DNA from: Plectrocnemia conspersa
Lineage: Eukaryota > Arthropoda > Insecta > Trichoptera > Polycentropodidae
DNA: 64,000 bases
Assembly: GCA_009617715.1 (NCBI GenBank)
Contig: VTFK01000344.1
Coordinates: 558,001 to 622,000, forward strand
Direction: 5' to 3'
Below, piece after piece: positions 1 to 10,439 of the stretch. Every line of letters starts with the position of its first letter. Position 1 is the stretch's first letter. A program made the position numbers and the translations under genes. Below the pieces are notes generated by a model that saw nothing but the letters and a program-made list of their open reading frames with translations, did no database searches and had not been told where the DNA came from.

Positions 1-6
1 ACGCCC

Positions 7-158
7 CCTACTATCAGCTCTAAAGCACACGATACGGATATACGTTCGATATATAAAATAAATATAAAAAATGTAGTACTGTAATTTCTATAAATTTATT
101 CGAAATACGAGCATATCGAACGTAAATCCGTATCATGTGTTTTAGAGCTAATAGTAGG
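7..158. repeat. Foldback element or short MITE with ~46-bp inverted arms
   Basis: The arms at 7-52 and 113-158 are reverse complements over about 46 bases with only about three mismatches (for example CTATCAGCTCTAAAGCACAC against the complement of GTGTTTTAGAGCTAATAG). They flank a 60-base AT-rich loop with no ORF. Such near-perfect arms suggest a recently mobile foldback or MITE, or a hairpin precursor. No clear target duplication could be defined because the left flank is cut by the window edge. The family is not recognised. Confidence 0.8.
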
Positions 159-1371
159 AACGTAAACCCAAACTTTCCATCTTTCTCAACTATGAATAAC
201 GATAAAATGGATAGAACTGAGAAAATGTCGATTTACAGCGAGAATATTTTTAAAAATTCACGAAATCGCTGAGAACATATTAATTTTAAGAAATAAATAT
301 AAAGTTTAAAACATGTATTGATCACACACTATAAGAAAAAAACAAGCTGATAATAAATCATACTAAAACTCATTATTTTTTTTATTAATAACACAGATAA
401 AATATTTAAACTAAAAATGAACAATGAAAACCAAATAAAGGATAATTGCTATTGGAATATTATACAGATTCAATACATTCTCCCAAGTGCTACTGTTTGG
501 GATGTAGTGCCAAATATCGAATTGCTCATCTTAAATATATGCAAAATGGAAGGAATCTTTAAAGACAGCGGAAAATAATATTTTCAATATAGTAATTATT
601 AAACTAGAGAAGATTAAATTAACAAGAAATCTATTGATTCAGTAAGCTGCTTGTTACATCAATCGTCAAATGATTGTAATTATCAGTAAATATAAAATAA
701 TCGAAGTAGTTCATGTATGCTTCATATTTAACAATATTGGGTATCATTATATTTGTTATGTTAACCAAATAGATTTTTTGAACTGCAAAACTCATGGTGG
801 AAATGAGATTGCAAGATTTTGTTGAAAATATTTGCGTTGACATTCAAGACGCTTGTATACAATTTCTGCATAAAGGAATAGAAAATTATTCATTAATGAT
901 GTTATAGCAGTACCAACTTTTTGTGATCCAGAAATTTTATGTAGAACCTCTGCTCATAATATCAGTGAGCTAACTAGTGATTTCATTGTTTCATGTTATC
1001 TATACAGATGAATAATAATTTAATAATGTGGGTGACAAAAAACGTTCAATATAAAATACCGAGGATTAATTGGTAGTAAAGATTTAGTAAACGTATTCGA
1101 ATAAAACGCTAAGGTTCCATTTAATCACTCATATTTTATTTATTTTATTTTATATATAGTATATATAAATCGGTGATACCTGAAAAAAACAGGTTTTAAT
1201 TCCATATGGATCTTAGTATCTGGGAGAACGAAAATAGTGATTTTTATTTAATTATAATTCTGATCGAATATCACAGATTAGGTTTTCCTAAATTTTCCTA
1301 TTCTCGTGTATTATTAATTAAAATATTTACCCTCGCTGTAACGCATTACTGTTGATTATTATAATCAAAAA
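159..1371. other. AT-rich stretch, no gene seen
   Basis: The sequence is strongly AT-rich with stops in all frames. The only ORF of note, a 70-codon frame on the minus strand near 631-843, is rich in Ile, Asn and Tyr as expected from random AT-rich DNA. A short motif near 1268-1305 (TCACAGATTAGG...TTTTCCTA) resembles segments near 12190-12216 and, inverted, 59192-59232, so a decayed dispersed repeat may end here. Confidence 0.5.
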
Positions 1372-1563
1372 AGAGCATGGATGGATAGAGATCTTCGAAG
1401 ATTGGTTCAAACTAAAGGTGTTCCTGAAGTGAGATATATTTTAAAAAGTATAGGTTTGCCACAGAAAGTAGTATCGTTAATAGACAATGCTCCTTCTCAT
1501 CCGAATGCATGGTTGCAATTTTTTTACAAAAATTACTCTTGCCGAGTAAAATCAATGGCTTAA
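1372..1563 (+). pseudogene. Fragment of pogo/Tigger-type (CENP-B/jerky-like DDE) transposase
   Basis: The frame reads RAWMDRDLRRLV, then PEVRYILKSIGLP, then KVVSLIDNAPSHPN. This is the order seen in the catalytic core of pogo/Tigger and jerky-like transposases, where the Asp of the DNAPSHP motif is the second metal-binding acid of the DDE triad. Only about 60 codons survive. Upstream and downstream the frame meets stops, and the proline-rich LPPN-type region that should follow DNAPSHP is unrecognisable, so this is a dead scrap. No terminal repeats could be assigned. It belongs to a different subfamily from the Tigger-like copies at 6.2 and 31.7 kb, which lack this region. A domesticated exon is conceivable, but nothing here supports one. 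Confidence 0.75.
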
Positions 1564-2040
1564 TCACTTTTAGGAAAATTTACATAACGTGAAAATATAT
1601 GTAATTGATTCTATAAAATTAAAAATGTTTTGAAAATATCATTCGGGAAAACATTTGATCGTGATTCAAATGATCCGGGATTTTAATGTTAGAATGGTGT
1701 GGATATCGTTTCTCTTGTCATTAAAACAGAAGATACAAATGATACTAATAATTTCATTAGTCACAAAACGGCACTGACTTGACTGGACTACATCGGCCAA
1801 AGGTGATATACTGGTATATTATATAACTGCACCATAAAATAATATTATCATATCTTAATATGATTAAGACGCATTTTTTTTGCTGTGACGTAATTTATCA
1901 ACCGCAGGAATCGAGTCATATGAACGTTTATATATTAATATTAATTTAATGTAAACAACGGTTTAATATTTGAGTATCTTTATCAACCATGTAAGGTGAA
2001 TAATAAGATGTAATTTTGAATTCGATGTAGGAACAATTGA
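1564..2040. other. AT-rich stretch, no gene seen
   Basis: No ORF, terminal repeat or splice-like structure stands out between the transposase scrap and the GC-rich block that follows. Confidence 0.4.
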
Positions 2041-3330
2041 AGCACAGTTGTCGTGTGCACAGTTACACTCTGAACATTAGCTGGGATAGTATTGTACAAT
2101 ATATACTAGAACTAGGTACTATCTGAAAGCACTTGAACCGATCGCACTTCGATGACAAAAATCGAATCGTATCATAAAGGCAAACGGCAATTGCCATTCT
2201 AGAGACCGAGCAAATCAACACATCTGCGTGCTTCCGCTTTGAGATTCGAAGGTGAAACGCTGCGATTGGTACACACAAGCTACTAAAACAAACAGAAGCG
2301 AGGGCCACACCGCCGCAGTGTTCGATAGTCGAACGTAACATAAAATTGGGCGAAGCTTCTTCTGTCGTCTACATACACGTTATGTCGCGAGACGCTAACG
2401 TTCGCGAAGAGTTCGCCGCGTTCAAGGTTTTGAAATTTTTCCAGATAGCAATGCGGACAGACTCGAGCCAAGGTTTTCCATGTGCCGCAGAAAAATAAAC
2501 CGACGCTCCAATATACTCTGCCATTGTTAGAGCGATACAGACGCGGTCAATGGATGTAGCAAGGTGCCGCGACCTTCGTAGGAGCAGCGTCGTTACGTGC
2601 GAAGGCTCTACACGCATATCTATATACCTTTACATGTGTGTGAGAGAAGAAAATTAAAAAAATAGACGATGGCAATGGACTGCGCGGTTCGAGCACCCGT
2701 GACGTTGAAGAACTCCTAGAAATAATATCCTTGAAACGAATAATTACAAGCGTGGATCTAGATCTCCGCAGCTATCGAGGTGAGCGTCTTCATAACGCAT
2801 CTTTATAAGAAGGGTTAAACGTCTCGTATGCATACAGACGCAAAAGAAGGACATGCTGTACCGAGTAACGGGCTCAATGACCCATCAATGGCATAAGAAT
2901 CATTAAAGCTGAGCCTGTACAAAACACCCACGAGCGAAATGTATGCGTACGAGTACTGTCATCAAGGGGGACGACGACGGCAATAATTTAATCTGGTTGC
3001 TGACATCTCGCATGCCTACGTGGTGTGATAACGTCACCGCAGCGTTAGAGGTTAAAGTCGGCCAAATGCCTCTCGCGTATTATAATAACTTATATCAACG
3101 TACGATCGTCGAGAGGACCTTCTAGTTTTCGCTCCTCACGTTCTAAATTAATAAAGGCGGTCATTAGATTGAATTTGGAACGAGAAAAAAATCTATAAAT
3201 ATAACAAATCGTATAAATCGCCTTTGAAGCAAGTTACGGTTGGAAGTTTACGCAAACGTTTTGTGGGTCATTCGAAGTGGAGTAGCTGCTAGAATTAGAC
3301 AAAGCGCAAGGCCGACCCTATGTGATCTCT
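2041..3330. other. GC-rich island 1, possible regulatory or exonic block
   Basis: GC and CpG rise clearly above the flanks. Overlapping minus-strand frames cover 2063-2617 and a 60-codon plus frame covers 2943-3125. None matches a family I recognise and they overlap in different frames, which suggests GC-driven chance ORFs. An ATG-initiated minus-strand frame beginning near 2524 (MAEYIGASVYF) is the most protein-like but has only about 50 codons. A promoter, enhancer or non-coding exon would look the same. Confidence 0.35.
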
Positions 3331-3485
3331 AATCGACGCGTCCAAAACTGACGTTAGCCCAATTCGAACCAAAAAAAGCGTTTTGATGACTTTCTTTAAA
3401 TGTAAAGGCAAAATTTAATTTCTAATCAACGGGAAACACATTTGTCAGTGCTATGAAAATATGTTGGAAAATTTAAAATATAGAA

Positions 3486-3690
3486 GGGCGCAAAATAATC
3501 ATCACTACTCAGAAGTTAAAAATTGACGTCAAAAGCAATAAAATCGTGTCGGTGCCGTCGCAGTGGGAACGCCGTTGCACTGCGACGGCACGTTTATTGC
3601 TTTTGACGTGAATTTTTGACTTCTAAGAAGTGATAATTATTTTTTGCGCTCTCCTATTGGTCAAAATTCGGTTTAGATGTGCTTCATTTA
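3486..3690. repeat. Family A repeat, head-to-head palindrome
   Basis: A plus-oriented unit (3486-3571: GCGCAAAATAATCATC, then CAGAAGT, then GACGTCAAAAGCAATAAAATCG, then GCCGTCGCAGTGGGAACG) is followed within a few bases by its reverse complement (3573-3690: TGCACTGCGACGGCACG, TTTATTGCTTTTGACGTG, ACTTCTAAGAAGTGATAATT, CAAAATTCGGTTTAGATGTG). Each arm is about 85 bases. The same core recurs near 10.2, 14.35, 20.1, 27.2-27.4, 37.1 and 40.1 kb. The family is not recognised. It could be a MITE or the end or internal satellite of a larger non-autonomous element. Confidence 0.75.
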
Positions 3691-3754
3691 TTTCCCACTA
3701 ATTTAAAATCGTAATATTGTAAAAAATATTAATGTCAAATGTAATATGAATGCT

Positions 3755-3850
3755 AGATAACCAAGCGTTCCCACTGCGACTTAATTGCTTTTGACGCGAT
3801 TTTTTTACTTCTGAGAAGGGATAATATTTAGATGAGTTTCATTCGATTCT
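3755..3850 (-). repeat. Family A repeat, third unit
   Basis: A further minus-oriented unit (GCGTTCCCACTGCGAC, TTAATTGCTTTTGACGCG, ACTTCTGAGAAGGGATAAT, GATTCTCACTTATT) begins about 193 bases after the equivalent point in the preceding minus unit, so the family is locally tandem. The middle is diverged and partly deleted. Confidence 0.65.
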
Positions 3851-4309
3851 CACTTATTAAAAGTGGTAATATGAATTATTTATTTTTATGTGGATTCTAA
3901 ACCACTTTGAATTTGGCCAGAAAAATTTAATAAAATACTATGAATCTTAATGAAATAAAAATATTAAAAAAAAAATAATGGAAATTAGTGGTCTGCGGAA
4001 ATAAATTATGTCATTTAAAAAAAAATAACCCGAGATTCGAGAATTTATTACTACTAAATTAAAAATAAATAAATAGCTCATTGTTTTAACTATAACGATT
4101 TTCGAAGTTGTTCCTAAAAATATATATTTAAATAATGGGGAAGTTTCGTTGGAACAACTTTTCCTAATTTAGTTAATTCGGAATCGGATACTGAAATAAT
4201 TAATGAAGATGTCATTAAAATGTCATTGACAATCGAATAATAATTAAACAAACAACTAATAATGCACCAAAAATATTTGTCCGGTAAAAATAATAAAGTC
4301 GAAGAAATG

Positions 4310-4475
4310 GTTTTGAGATTTTGCCAACAAGCTGAGATCGGACTTAAAACTATATAAATCTTAAACCAACATCAACAGAAAGCGATTGAGCATTCTCAAC
4401 GGCAGGATAGAAATTGACTGATCTGATTTATCCCTAAATGCCTCGGTCTTTATAAAAACATATTTTTCCACAAAA
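4310..4475 (+). pseudogene. hAT-family transposase C-terminal remnant
   Basis: Conceptual translation near 4360-4440 gives LKPTSTESD, a stop, AFSTAG, another stop, then KLTDLI. This is the signature of the hAT dimerisation domain, where PTSTESERAFSTAG is followed by a short basic and hydrophobic stretch and a leucine-rich tail. At least four in-frame stops break the fragment and no terminal repeat is visible, so it is an old dead copy. Weakly coding-like sequence extends back to about 4140 (INEDVIKMS). The identification rests on one short but characteristic motif. Confidence 0.6.
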
Positions 4476-4789
4476 ATATGTATTTTTATATTTATAATAT
4501 AATTTTACAATTTCAGTTTTCTATATAAAATTGAAATTGCAGTTTTTGTGGTTGTTATAAATATAAATATGGCAAAATAATATACTAAATAGTATATAAA
4601 TAATAATAAGATAGACATAAATAGAATTTATTTGTGATCGTATAAAAATATTTGTCATCGTGCAACTAATACCACAACACAGTACGCTTAAACAATTAGC
4701 TAAATAAATGAATAAAATAACTAATAAATCAATACAATATAACGTATAGCATTATATACCATAATTTAGTAATTGATTGGACGGTAATT
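4476..4789. other. AT-rich stretch, no gene seen
   Basis: Simple AT-rich DNA with many TATA-like and homopolymer runs and no ORF or repeat structure I can support. Confidence 0.4.
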
Positions 4790-5720
4790 TTGACTTCTAA
4801 ATACTGTTTACTAATACTTTTTTCAGCACGCTTCTCGTCTCGTTATATTTTCGCAGCACCCCGTGACCACTTGTTAAGCCGCCTAAAAGCAAATAAAGTA
4901 ATCCAAAGTGCCGCGCATAAATCTCGTAAGAAAAAAACTTGCAAGCAGTTAAACGGTAAGATACAAATTATTTGGGTGACCCAGTTTAGAAAAAAGCATC
5001 GCGTTATTTTAGCAACGCGCGCTAAACTGCTCTTATTTATTTTATTATGTTTGATAAAGCAGAAGCGGGCGGGGGTGATGTATCAATAAAGTATGCGAAA
5101 AAATTTGGGGCAAGTCTGTTTTCGTGCCGAGCGTGAAAAACATTATTATTTTTACTTTATTACACGCTCGACGGCAAATTTAAAGAAGATCGAGCAAATA
5201 CTCTTAAATATATATGCTTTCGAATCGGGGACTGGTTGTTTAAACCGACCCAAGGATTTTTCGTGTATTGCGACCGCTCCGTAACTGACTGACGTTGCGA
5301 AAATGAGATTACGTTCTATTTTTGCACGCATGCGAAATTTGGTAGAATTTCTTCTCTGCAATATGCAACTGAAAGAACGCGAGCGATGTACAATACATAT
5401 GCACGGACGTACGAATCGTCGAGCGCACATATGCATGGCATTCGGTATCAGACATTTCCCTCGGGGTTATACACGTTCAGCATCGGCGTGTACGGGAGCA
5501 CTAACCGTTCCAAGGTCACGTTAATAATTATTTACCTTCGTTAGAACGAAAGCGCGAGGCGAACGATGCGAATTAACGATCAATGGGAAATTGCCCGGTG
5601 AAAAGTCAAAAGCATGGCGAGACGGACGCACACCTTGTGTGAACCTCGTCGGTAGAAAAGTTCGCGTTGATGACCTCTGAACTTATGAACGACCCTTTGA
5701 AATGTGAGAAAATTTTAGGG
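4790..5720. other. GC-richer island 2 with an exon-like block
   Basis: Composition is more balanced than the flanks. A pyrimidine-rich acceptor (TACTTTTTTCAG) ends at 4824, and a possible donor (CTC/GTAAGAAA) follows 4926. The 102 bases between are open in one frame (RFSSRYIFAAPRDHLLSRLK...), but so is much of the surrounding 4790-5089 frame. Downstream frames at 5093-5284, 5303-5524 and the opposite strand overlap each other. No family is recognised. Regulatory DNA or an untranslated exon is at least as likely as coding sequence. Confidence 0.25.
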
Positions 5721-5834
5721 GTACCAAAGACATTTACTTGGTTTGATATTTAATACTAAGCATTGATTCTTATACAGCGAACGAATCCTTGCTAAATATT
5801 AAATAATATGCCAAGGTACCTCAATTCGAGATAG

Positions 5835-5970
5835 GAGAATTTAAAAAAAAAATTGACTCGACATATGAGTAACTTAAAAAAATATCATTCATTTAGGTAG
5901 TATGTATTTACCATTTCAATATTGCCATGAATCTATTTTTATTTTTTAAAGAGAAAATTGATTTGACATA
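5835..5970 (-). mobile_element. Fragment of a pogo/Tigger-like MITE (related to 45.9-46.3 kb)
   Basis: Read on the minus strand this matches the interior of the element at 45874-46167: an ATACATACTACCTAAAT-type stretch, a GTTACTCATATGTCGAGTC-type stretch, and ACTCGTATGTCAAATC. The full 'cagtgg...tcgac' terminus is not preserved. It lies next to a Family C repeat and 190 bases upstream of Tigger-like copy 1, so this spot has received several insertions. Confidence 0.5.
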
Positions 5971-5974
5971 CGAG

Positions 5975-6135
5975 TAATCATTTTGAGGTCATTGATTCAT
6001 ATTTTTTTGTTGATCGGCAAATGTTCAAGGAAGTCGAAATGAAATTTTTGCTAATAGCAATACCTAGAGTAGGTCATAAAATTATCGCCAACAATGTTTT
6101 CGGAGTGTTAATCGGAAAAATCTGTCCCCTTACAT
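5975..6135 (-). repeat. Family C dispersed repeat
   Basis: The block contains GTCATTGATTCATA, GATCGGCAAATGTTCAAGG, GGTCATAAAATTATCGCC and TTTTCGGAGTGTTAATCGGAA. The same ordered motifs occur inverted near 24.15-24.48 and 35.81-36.26 kb and in the same orientation near 48.34-48.60 kb. No ORF is conserved between copies. The element class is unknown. Confidence 0.55.
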
Positions 6136-6158
6136 ACTTTTAAACAATTTAATTATTA

Positions 6159-7159
6159 CAGGCGGCCCTCGACTTTCGAACGTTTGACTTTCGCACAATT
6201 CGCTATTTCGCACATCTAAAATAAAACAATTTTTTTAAATTTAATTTATTTTTTTAATAAACGTTCTGATAGCGGTGAATCTTTTGCTTCAATCGGACGT
6301 TCGTATGATACAAACAGGTCTACGATATGTTCAATTTTGCAAAATAAAAATATAATTAAAGAATACGTTCAAAATTGTAGAAAATAAAGATATATTTCCA
6401 CAATCTTTAATGATATGTTGCCAAAAAAAACACAGCAAAAAAAAAACATGGATGAAATGGAAAATCTTTGTCATCGTAGATCGATGACCAACATCAAAAG
6501 ATGTCCCTCTGAGTATTTCAATTATTCAAGCAAAAGCTCTCAGTTTGCACAAAGATTGGAAGGATAGATTAAAAAATATTTTAACACAGTTTTTCAAGCA
6601 AGTAACGGTTGGGTTTACAATTTTAAAATGAGGTATTCTTTTCATAATATTAAATTTACTGGAGAATCGGCTGATGCGGATAAAGATGCTGCAAAAGAAT
6701 TTATTTCCTAATTATCCAAAATTATTGAAGATGTAGAATATTCCTCTAGCCAAATATTTAATGTAGATGAGACAGGTTTATTTTGGAAAACAATGAAAAA
6801 TATGAATGAAGCCTTTACGCAGCTTGACAAATTTTTAAATATTATGGAAGATTGTGATCCCAATGGAGAACGCATATCTCAAGTGCATGGGGCGATCAAT
6901 AAAAACATAGCATGTTATAAAATACTATATGAAGAATAGTGGAAAACAGTTAACTCTTGATAACTTTTCAAAGGAAACACCCGCAAACCCCATTTAAACG
7001 TGTCTCTTAAACGCCTCTTAAACATCTAATATTTACTTGATAAATAAATATTTTAAAATACACACAATTTCAATTTTTTTACTTCCCTCGACTTTCGTAC
7101 ATTCAACATTCGCACACATTTTCAGGAACCAATTATGTGCGAAAGTCGAGGGCCAGCTG
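6159..7159 (+). mobile_element. Tigger/pogo-like DNA transposon, internally deleted, copy 1
   Basis: The ends are inverted: CAGGCGGCCCTCGACTTTCG at the left, and at the right the complement of CAGCTGGCCCTCGACTTTCGC. A TA dinucleotide flanks each side, as expected for Tc1/mariner-superfamily insertion. The 1001-bp element retains the first and last parts of a transposase gene but lacks most of the DDE core, so it cannot move by itself. A 1099-bp sibling with the same deletion lies at 31723-32821. Confidence 0.9.
6265..6998 (+). pseudogene. Decayed Tigger-like transposase (copy 1), DDE core deleted
   Basis: In order, across frameshifts and stops: a psq-type helix-turn-helix (RRSDSGESFASIGRSYDTNR, then TICSILQNK) near 6265-6350; a CENP-B-type DNA-binding domain (near 6600: FQASNGW, YNFKMRYSFHNIKFTGESAD) near 6590-6720; and the first catalytic segment (QIFNVDETGLFWKT) near 6750-6790. 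That segment is joined directly to the C-terminal tail (LDKFLNIMEDCDPNGERISQ, then KQLTLDNF) near 6830-6970. The second and third acids and everything between are missing. The jump after ETGLFWKT is also present in the copy at 31.7 kb. The gene is certainly non-functional here. Confidence 0.85.
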
Positions 7160-7331
7160 TATAAGACCTAAATCCCACCTCCCAACTTTTCGCGACAAAC
7201 ATTGAAACTGGAAACAGAAGAGTCACTGAGATTTCAGACCATCCTCAAAATCTTCACAACCACAGCTATGTCAAAGACACGCAAAATAACATCGCGAATG
7301 GCATCGGAGAGCTTTACGAGTTACGCAAGAA
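7160..7331. other. Short unassigned stretch
   Basis: Moderate GC and no clear ORF. It may be part of the same decayed LINE as the RT scrap that follows, but no motif supports this. Confidence 0.3.
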
Positions 7332-7420
7332 CCTCGTTAGGTCATCGGATAACCCGAATTTGTTAATTAAGATAGAATGGTTCACTTTATCAAAAGCTTT
7401 TTCGTAATCTAAATATATTA
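7332..7420 (-). pseudogene. LINE reverse transcriptase fragment (motif A)
   Basis: The minus strand translates as IYLDYEKAFDKVNHSILI followed by NKFGL. The LDYEKAFDKVNH segment is reverse transcriptase motif A of non-LTR retrotransposons, and its first Asp is a catalytic metal ligand. Upstream in the same direction only traces remain (INTQIYV with a frame slip), and downstream is lost. The subfamily cannot be told from 30 residues. It need not be the same element as the Jockey-type remnant at 33.3-34.0 kb. Confidence 0.75.
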
Positions 7421-7600
7421 CACATATATTTGAGTATTAATTTCGAGAGATTTTATCATCGCTTTTATGAATGTCAAAATATCGGATTTATATATAATCG
7501 TTATATTTCCTTTTTTGTTAATGCATACAGTATTTTGTCGAGGTTATAATGAACTGTAAAGGTTCAAGGAGACTTTTATAAATATGACTGAATGTCCGCA
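7421..7600. other. AT-rich stretch, no gene seen
   Basis: Probably further decayed LINE sequence, but without a recognisable motif. Confidence 0.3.
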
Positions 7601-8730
7601 GCTCGACAAGGCATACCTGACGAACACCTCACCTCGCAGGGTTGGGAGGAAAAGGTTCAACAAATAATACTTCTCCGCTTCTAAAACATGCACGGTGATT
7701 CACTCTCGGGCAGTCGATAATATTAAACGAGGTGTGAATCACGGGCGTAATCTGTCCGACCTGACGAGGGTTGTGCGGTCGAATAAATCACATTTTACTT
7801 TTTGGTCAAACGCGATGTGCCATGGAACGAGTTTGAATTGTAAATATAAAGTTCAGACGCGTAGAAAGTATGTTAAGGATAAGTGATTAGCGCCGACACG
7901 AAACGATGCCGTCTGGTGTCACGGCGATTGGGTGAGCGTTTCATCACAAGATGGTATAAGATTCTTTGTTCGCGCGGCGAACGAGTCTTGGATTGAATTT
8001 CATCAGGGCGGGTCGCAGCAGAACCCAGCGGTTTAACAAAGGGAGCCAGGGTCCACCTGACCTCCGGCAAGAGGTCGCGCAAAGTGAAACCAGAGCGGCA
8101 ACCTACTTGCGCTCCGCTCGGAAAAGCGTCACGGAGTTTCGGAAGGGTCAACCGCTCGAGAGCGGTCGAAGACACCAGATAACGCGATGGCTGCGAAAGA
8201 ATATAATTAGCCAACGTTCGATACGAGACAATAAAAATTCTCTCGAACTCGATCGTGAGAACGGAGCCTTTGTTTTGTACGTGTGTGTGTTCTGGTTAAG
8301 TGGGACGCGCGCAAAAACCGCCAAGGACACGACACGGCGGTGAAACTGCGAATCCAGTAGAAGAAAGTTTAGTGAAATCAAAGACCATCTTTAGCGCAAA
8401 TCGCTAATTCGACATAACGAAAGAAAGTCTACTAAATACGCGGTGAAGGGGAAGACGGCGAAGAGAAAGGAACAGGCGACGGGTGATCCGATCCGACGTT
8501 TTTACGGCTCAGGTAGGCAGGCAGACGGACATGTGTGGATAAAAAAAGCCGAAAATAAGGTCACAGACCCTGGATTTACCTGGAATAGCATCCTGGCGAA
8601 GGAAGAAGGGTCACGCCGAGGACTCTGGCGGCTACCCATATTCCGCGCGGATAAAATAACAATAAAAAGACACTGCTTAAAACTGAAACAGACTACCTGA
8701 ATAACAATTCATGGGAAGGTTGAAAAGGAC
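7600..8730. other. GC-rich island 3
   Basis: Overlapping open frames exist on both strands (7873-8214 minus; 7966-8343 and 8443-8700 plus). They start at TTG or GTG, not ATG, and are Arg/Ser-rich. That pattern points to GC-driven openness. A donor-like CTCAG/GTAGGC lies near 8511. The block could be a promoter with a first non-coding exon, or an enhancer. No family is recognised. Confidence 0.35.
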
Positions 8731-9985
8731 AAACAGCTGCATATAGATTGATCGAAGAACAGAATTCGAATTCAACGTATCAAACGCCGATCGTTCAACT
8801 AAAGTTTTTCAAGTTTATGATGATCTTTGAATTAACATGACTCAACACAGTAAATTTAGTATGTTATTAATATTATATTAACTAAAATAATTGAAAAAAA
8901 TCGATATTCGAAATTCAAGAGGCTCAAAACTCAGGTAAAAAAAAATCATTTCAAGGCAGTATTTACAGATTTTTTTATGAATATATTCCACATATCATAT
9001 ATTTGTAATAGTTAAATCAGTTTTCATAAAACTGTAAATAAAAATGTACTCAAATAATTTTAACACTTTACGGTCAATATACGCGATGATATTCGCACGA
9101 CACTCACCCGTGCAACTTTGACATTTTGTTTGATATTTCCACAATGTAACAGACAAACACATTTATTTAAACTACTAACAAATACAATGAAAACCGCACA
9201 CTCACCTCCAAGAGAGACACTCGTAAAAACTTATATATTATATATTTTAACAATTTAAATTTATGTTTGTGTGGTATTGACTGACTGTTTTTTTTCCTAA
9301 GATAATGAGTTTTAATTGGTATTTTTTCAGACTATTGCCATAATTAATAGTAAAAGCTAACCATTTTTTTTAATTCTGTGACTACAACATCTCTCCATTT
9401 TCACGAGTGAACTGAAATTACGTATTTACTGTGATTTTTCTCCCGATATTGTCTGGAACGAATCAACACCAATGAACTGGTACACATTCAAAATTGTTGA
9501 GGATTATATTTTGACCTATCGAATGTCGCATCGGGAATATCTTCTTTTGAAGAGATACGCGGTCTTATTACAATTATGTATGCTTCTGACCTTAGTAACT
9601 TCTTCAGAATTACTGTGATAATAAATTGATATCACATTCACTAGAAGGTTGGGAAAGATGATCTTCAAATGTTTCTTCTATTTCCCCTTTGTTTTTAATA
9701 ATCACAGTAAAAATCATACAACAAAATAATTACTATTTTAAAGTAGGTAAAAGATCTCTCAATACAGATTATGTATTATCACAAAATAGTCTACAAATGT
9801 TTTTTAGTAGCAGCCATTAATCTACTAAAATATCCGAGGCTTGCCTAAAACGGTACAGCGCTAAACCAAAAACAGTTTTAAGCAATTGATCAGCAATGAC
9901 ATGGGATATATAATACTTATAAATTTTAGTTTTATCCTTCCATTAAATTCTATCTCTTCTATGACTAGAAAAAATTACTAAATTT
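8731..9985. other. AT-rich stretch, possible decayed transposon on the minus strand
   Basis: No intact gene. Minus-strand conceptual pieces between about 9390 and 9700 (for example EIEETFEDHLSQPSSECD and RSIHNCNKTAYLFKRRYS) have a transposase-like feel, vaguely recalling the N-terminal half of piggyBac-type proteins. The match is too weak to call. CpG content rises briefly near 9060-9130. Confidence 0.25.
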
Positions 9986-9989
9986 TTCC

Positions 9990-10065
9990 AGGTGAGGGCA
10001 AAATTTGGTCAGTTAGTGGTATTTTTTAAATATTTCCATTTCATTAAATGGCATGCATTTTTCAG
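9990..10065 (+). repeat. Repeat G, copy 1
   Basis: Shares GTCAGTTAGTGGT, then ATTTCCATTTCATTAAATG and CATGCATTTTTCAG with 26575-26645. The pair is about 70 bases long, in the same orientation, 16.6 kb apart. In both cases it is followed by a CAG that resembles a splice acceptor, but this is part of the repeat. Confidence 0.6.
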
Positions 10066-10123
10066 AAAAAAATTAGTCTCAGTTTAGAATCCGTATCAAA
10101 AAAATATATAATAAATGAAGCAC

Positions 10124-10237
10124 GTCTAAACCGAATTTTGACCAAAAGGAGAACGCAAAAAAATATCCCTTCTCAGAAGTCAAAAATTCACGTCAAAAGC
10201 AATAAAATCGTGTCGGTGCCGTCGCAGTGGGAACGCG
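10124..10237 (+). repeat. Family A repeat
   Basis: A good single unit: TCTAAACCGAATTTTGACC, then GAGAACGCAAAAAAATATCCC, TTCTCAGAAGTCAAAAATTC, ACGTCAAAAGCAATAAAATC, GCCGTCGCAGTGGGAACGC. A 91-codon frame runs across it, but the frame is created by the repeat and reappears translated on the opposite strand near 20.1 kb, so it is not taken as a gene. Confidence 0.75.
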
Positions 10238-10439
10238 CAGTAACACGCGTTCGAAATAAAAATAAAAAAATTATTGTAGAAGTCACAAAGTTCGATATTT
10301 TAAAAATATGTAAAAGTATTTAATCATTATTTTATAATAATCTGTATCGTTTTTATTTTTAAAATATGTATATTTCGTGATTAAAACATAAATTTATTTT
10401 TTATTTTATTGGTAAAAAGTTAAAAAATAAGTTTAGGTT

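Noticed and set aside
7873..8343. Overlapping 113- and 125-codon frames on opposite strands
   Set aside because: Both start at TTG and cover the same GC-rich block in antisense, and neither has a recognisable motif. They are treated as chance openness.
9390..9700. Possible piggyBac-like transposase on the minus strand
   Set aside because: Only vague similarity in scattered phrases, with no TTAA-flanked ends or conserved catalytic motif identified.
10048..10323. 91-codon plus frame containing SQKSKIHVKSNKIVSVPSQW
   Set aside because: The same peptide appears from the opposite-strand frame at 20006-20245 because both translate Family A repeat DNA. The frames differ outside the repeat and no ATG gene structure is present.
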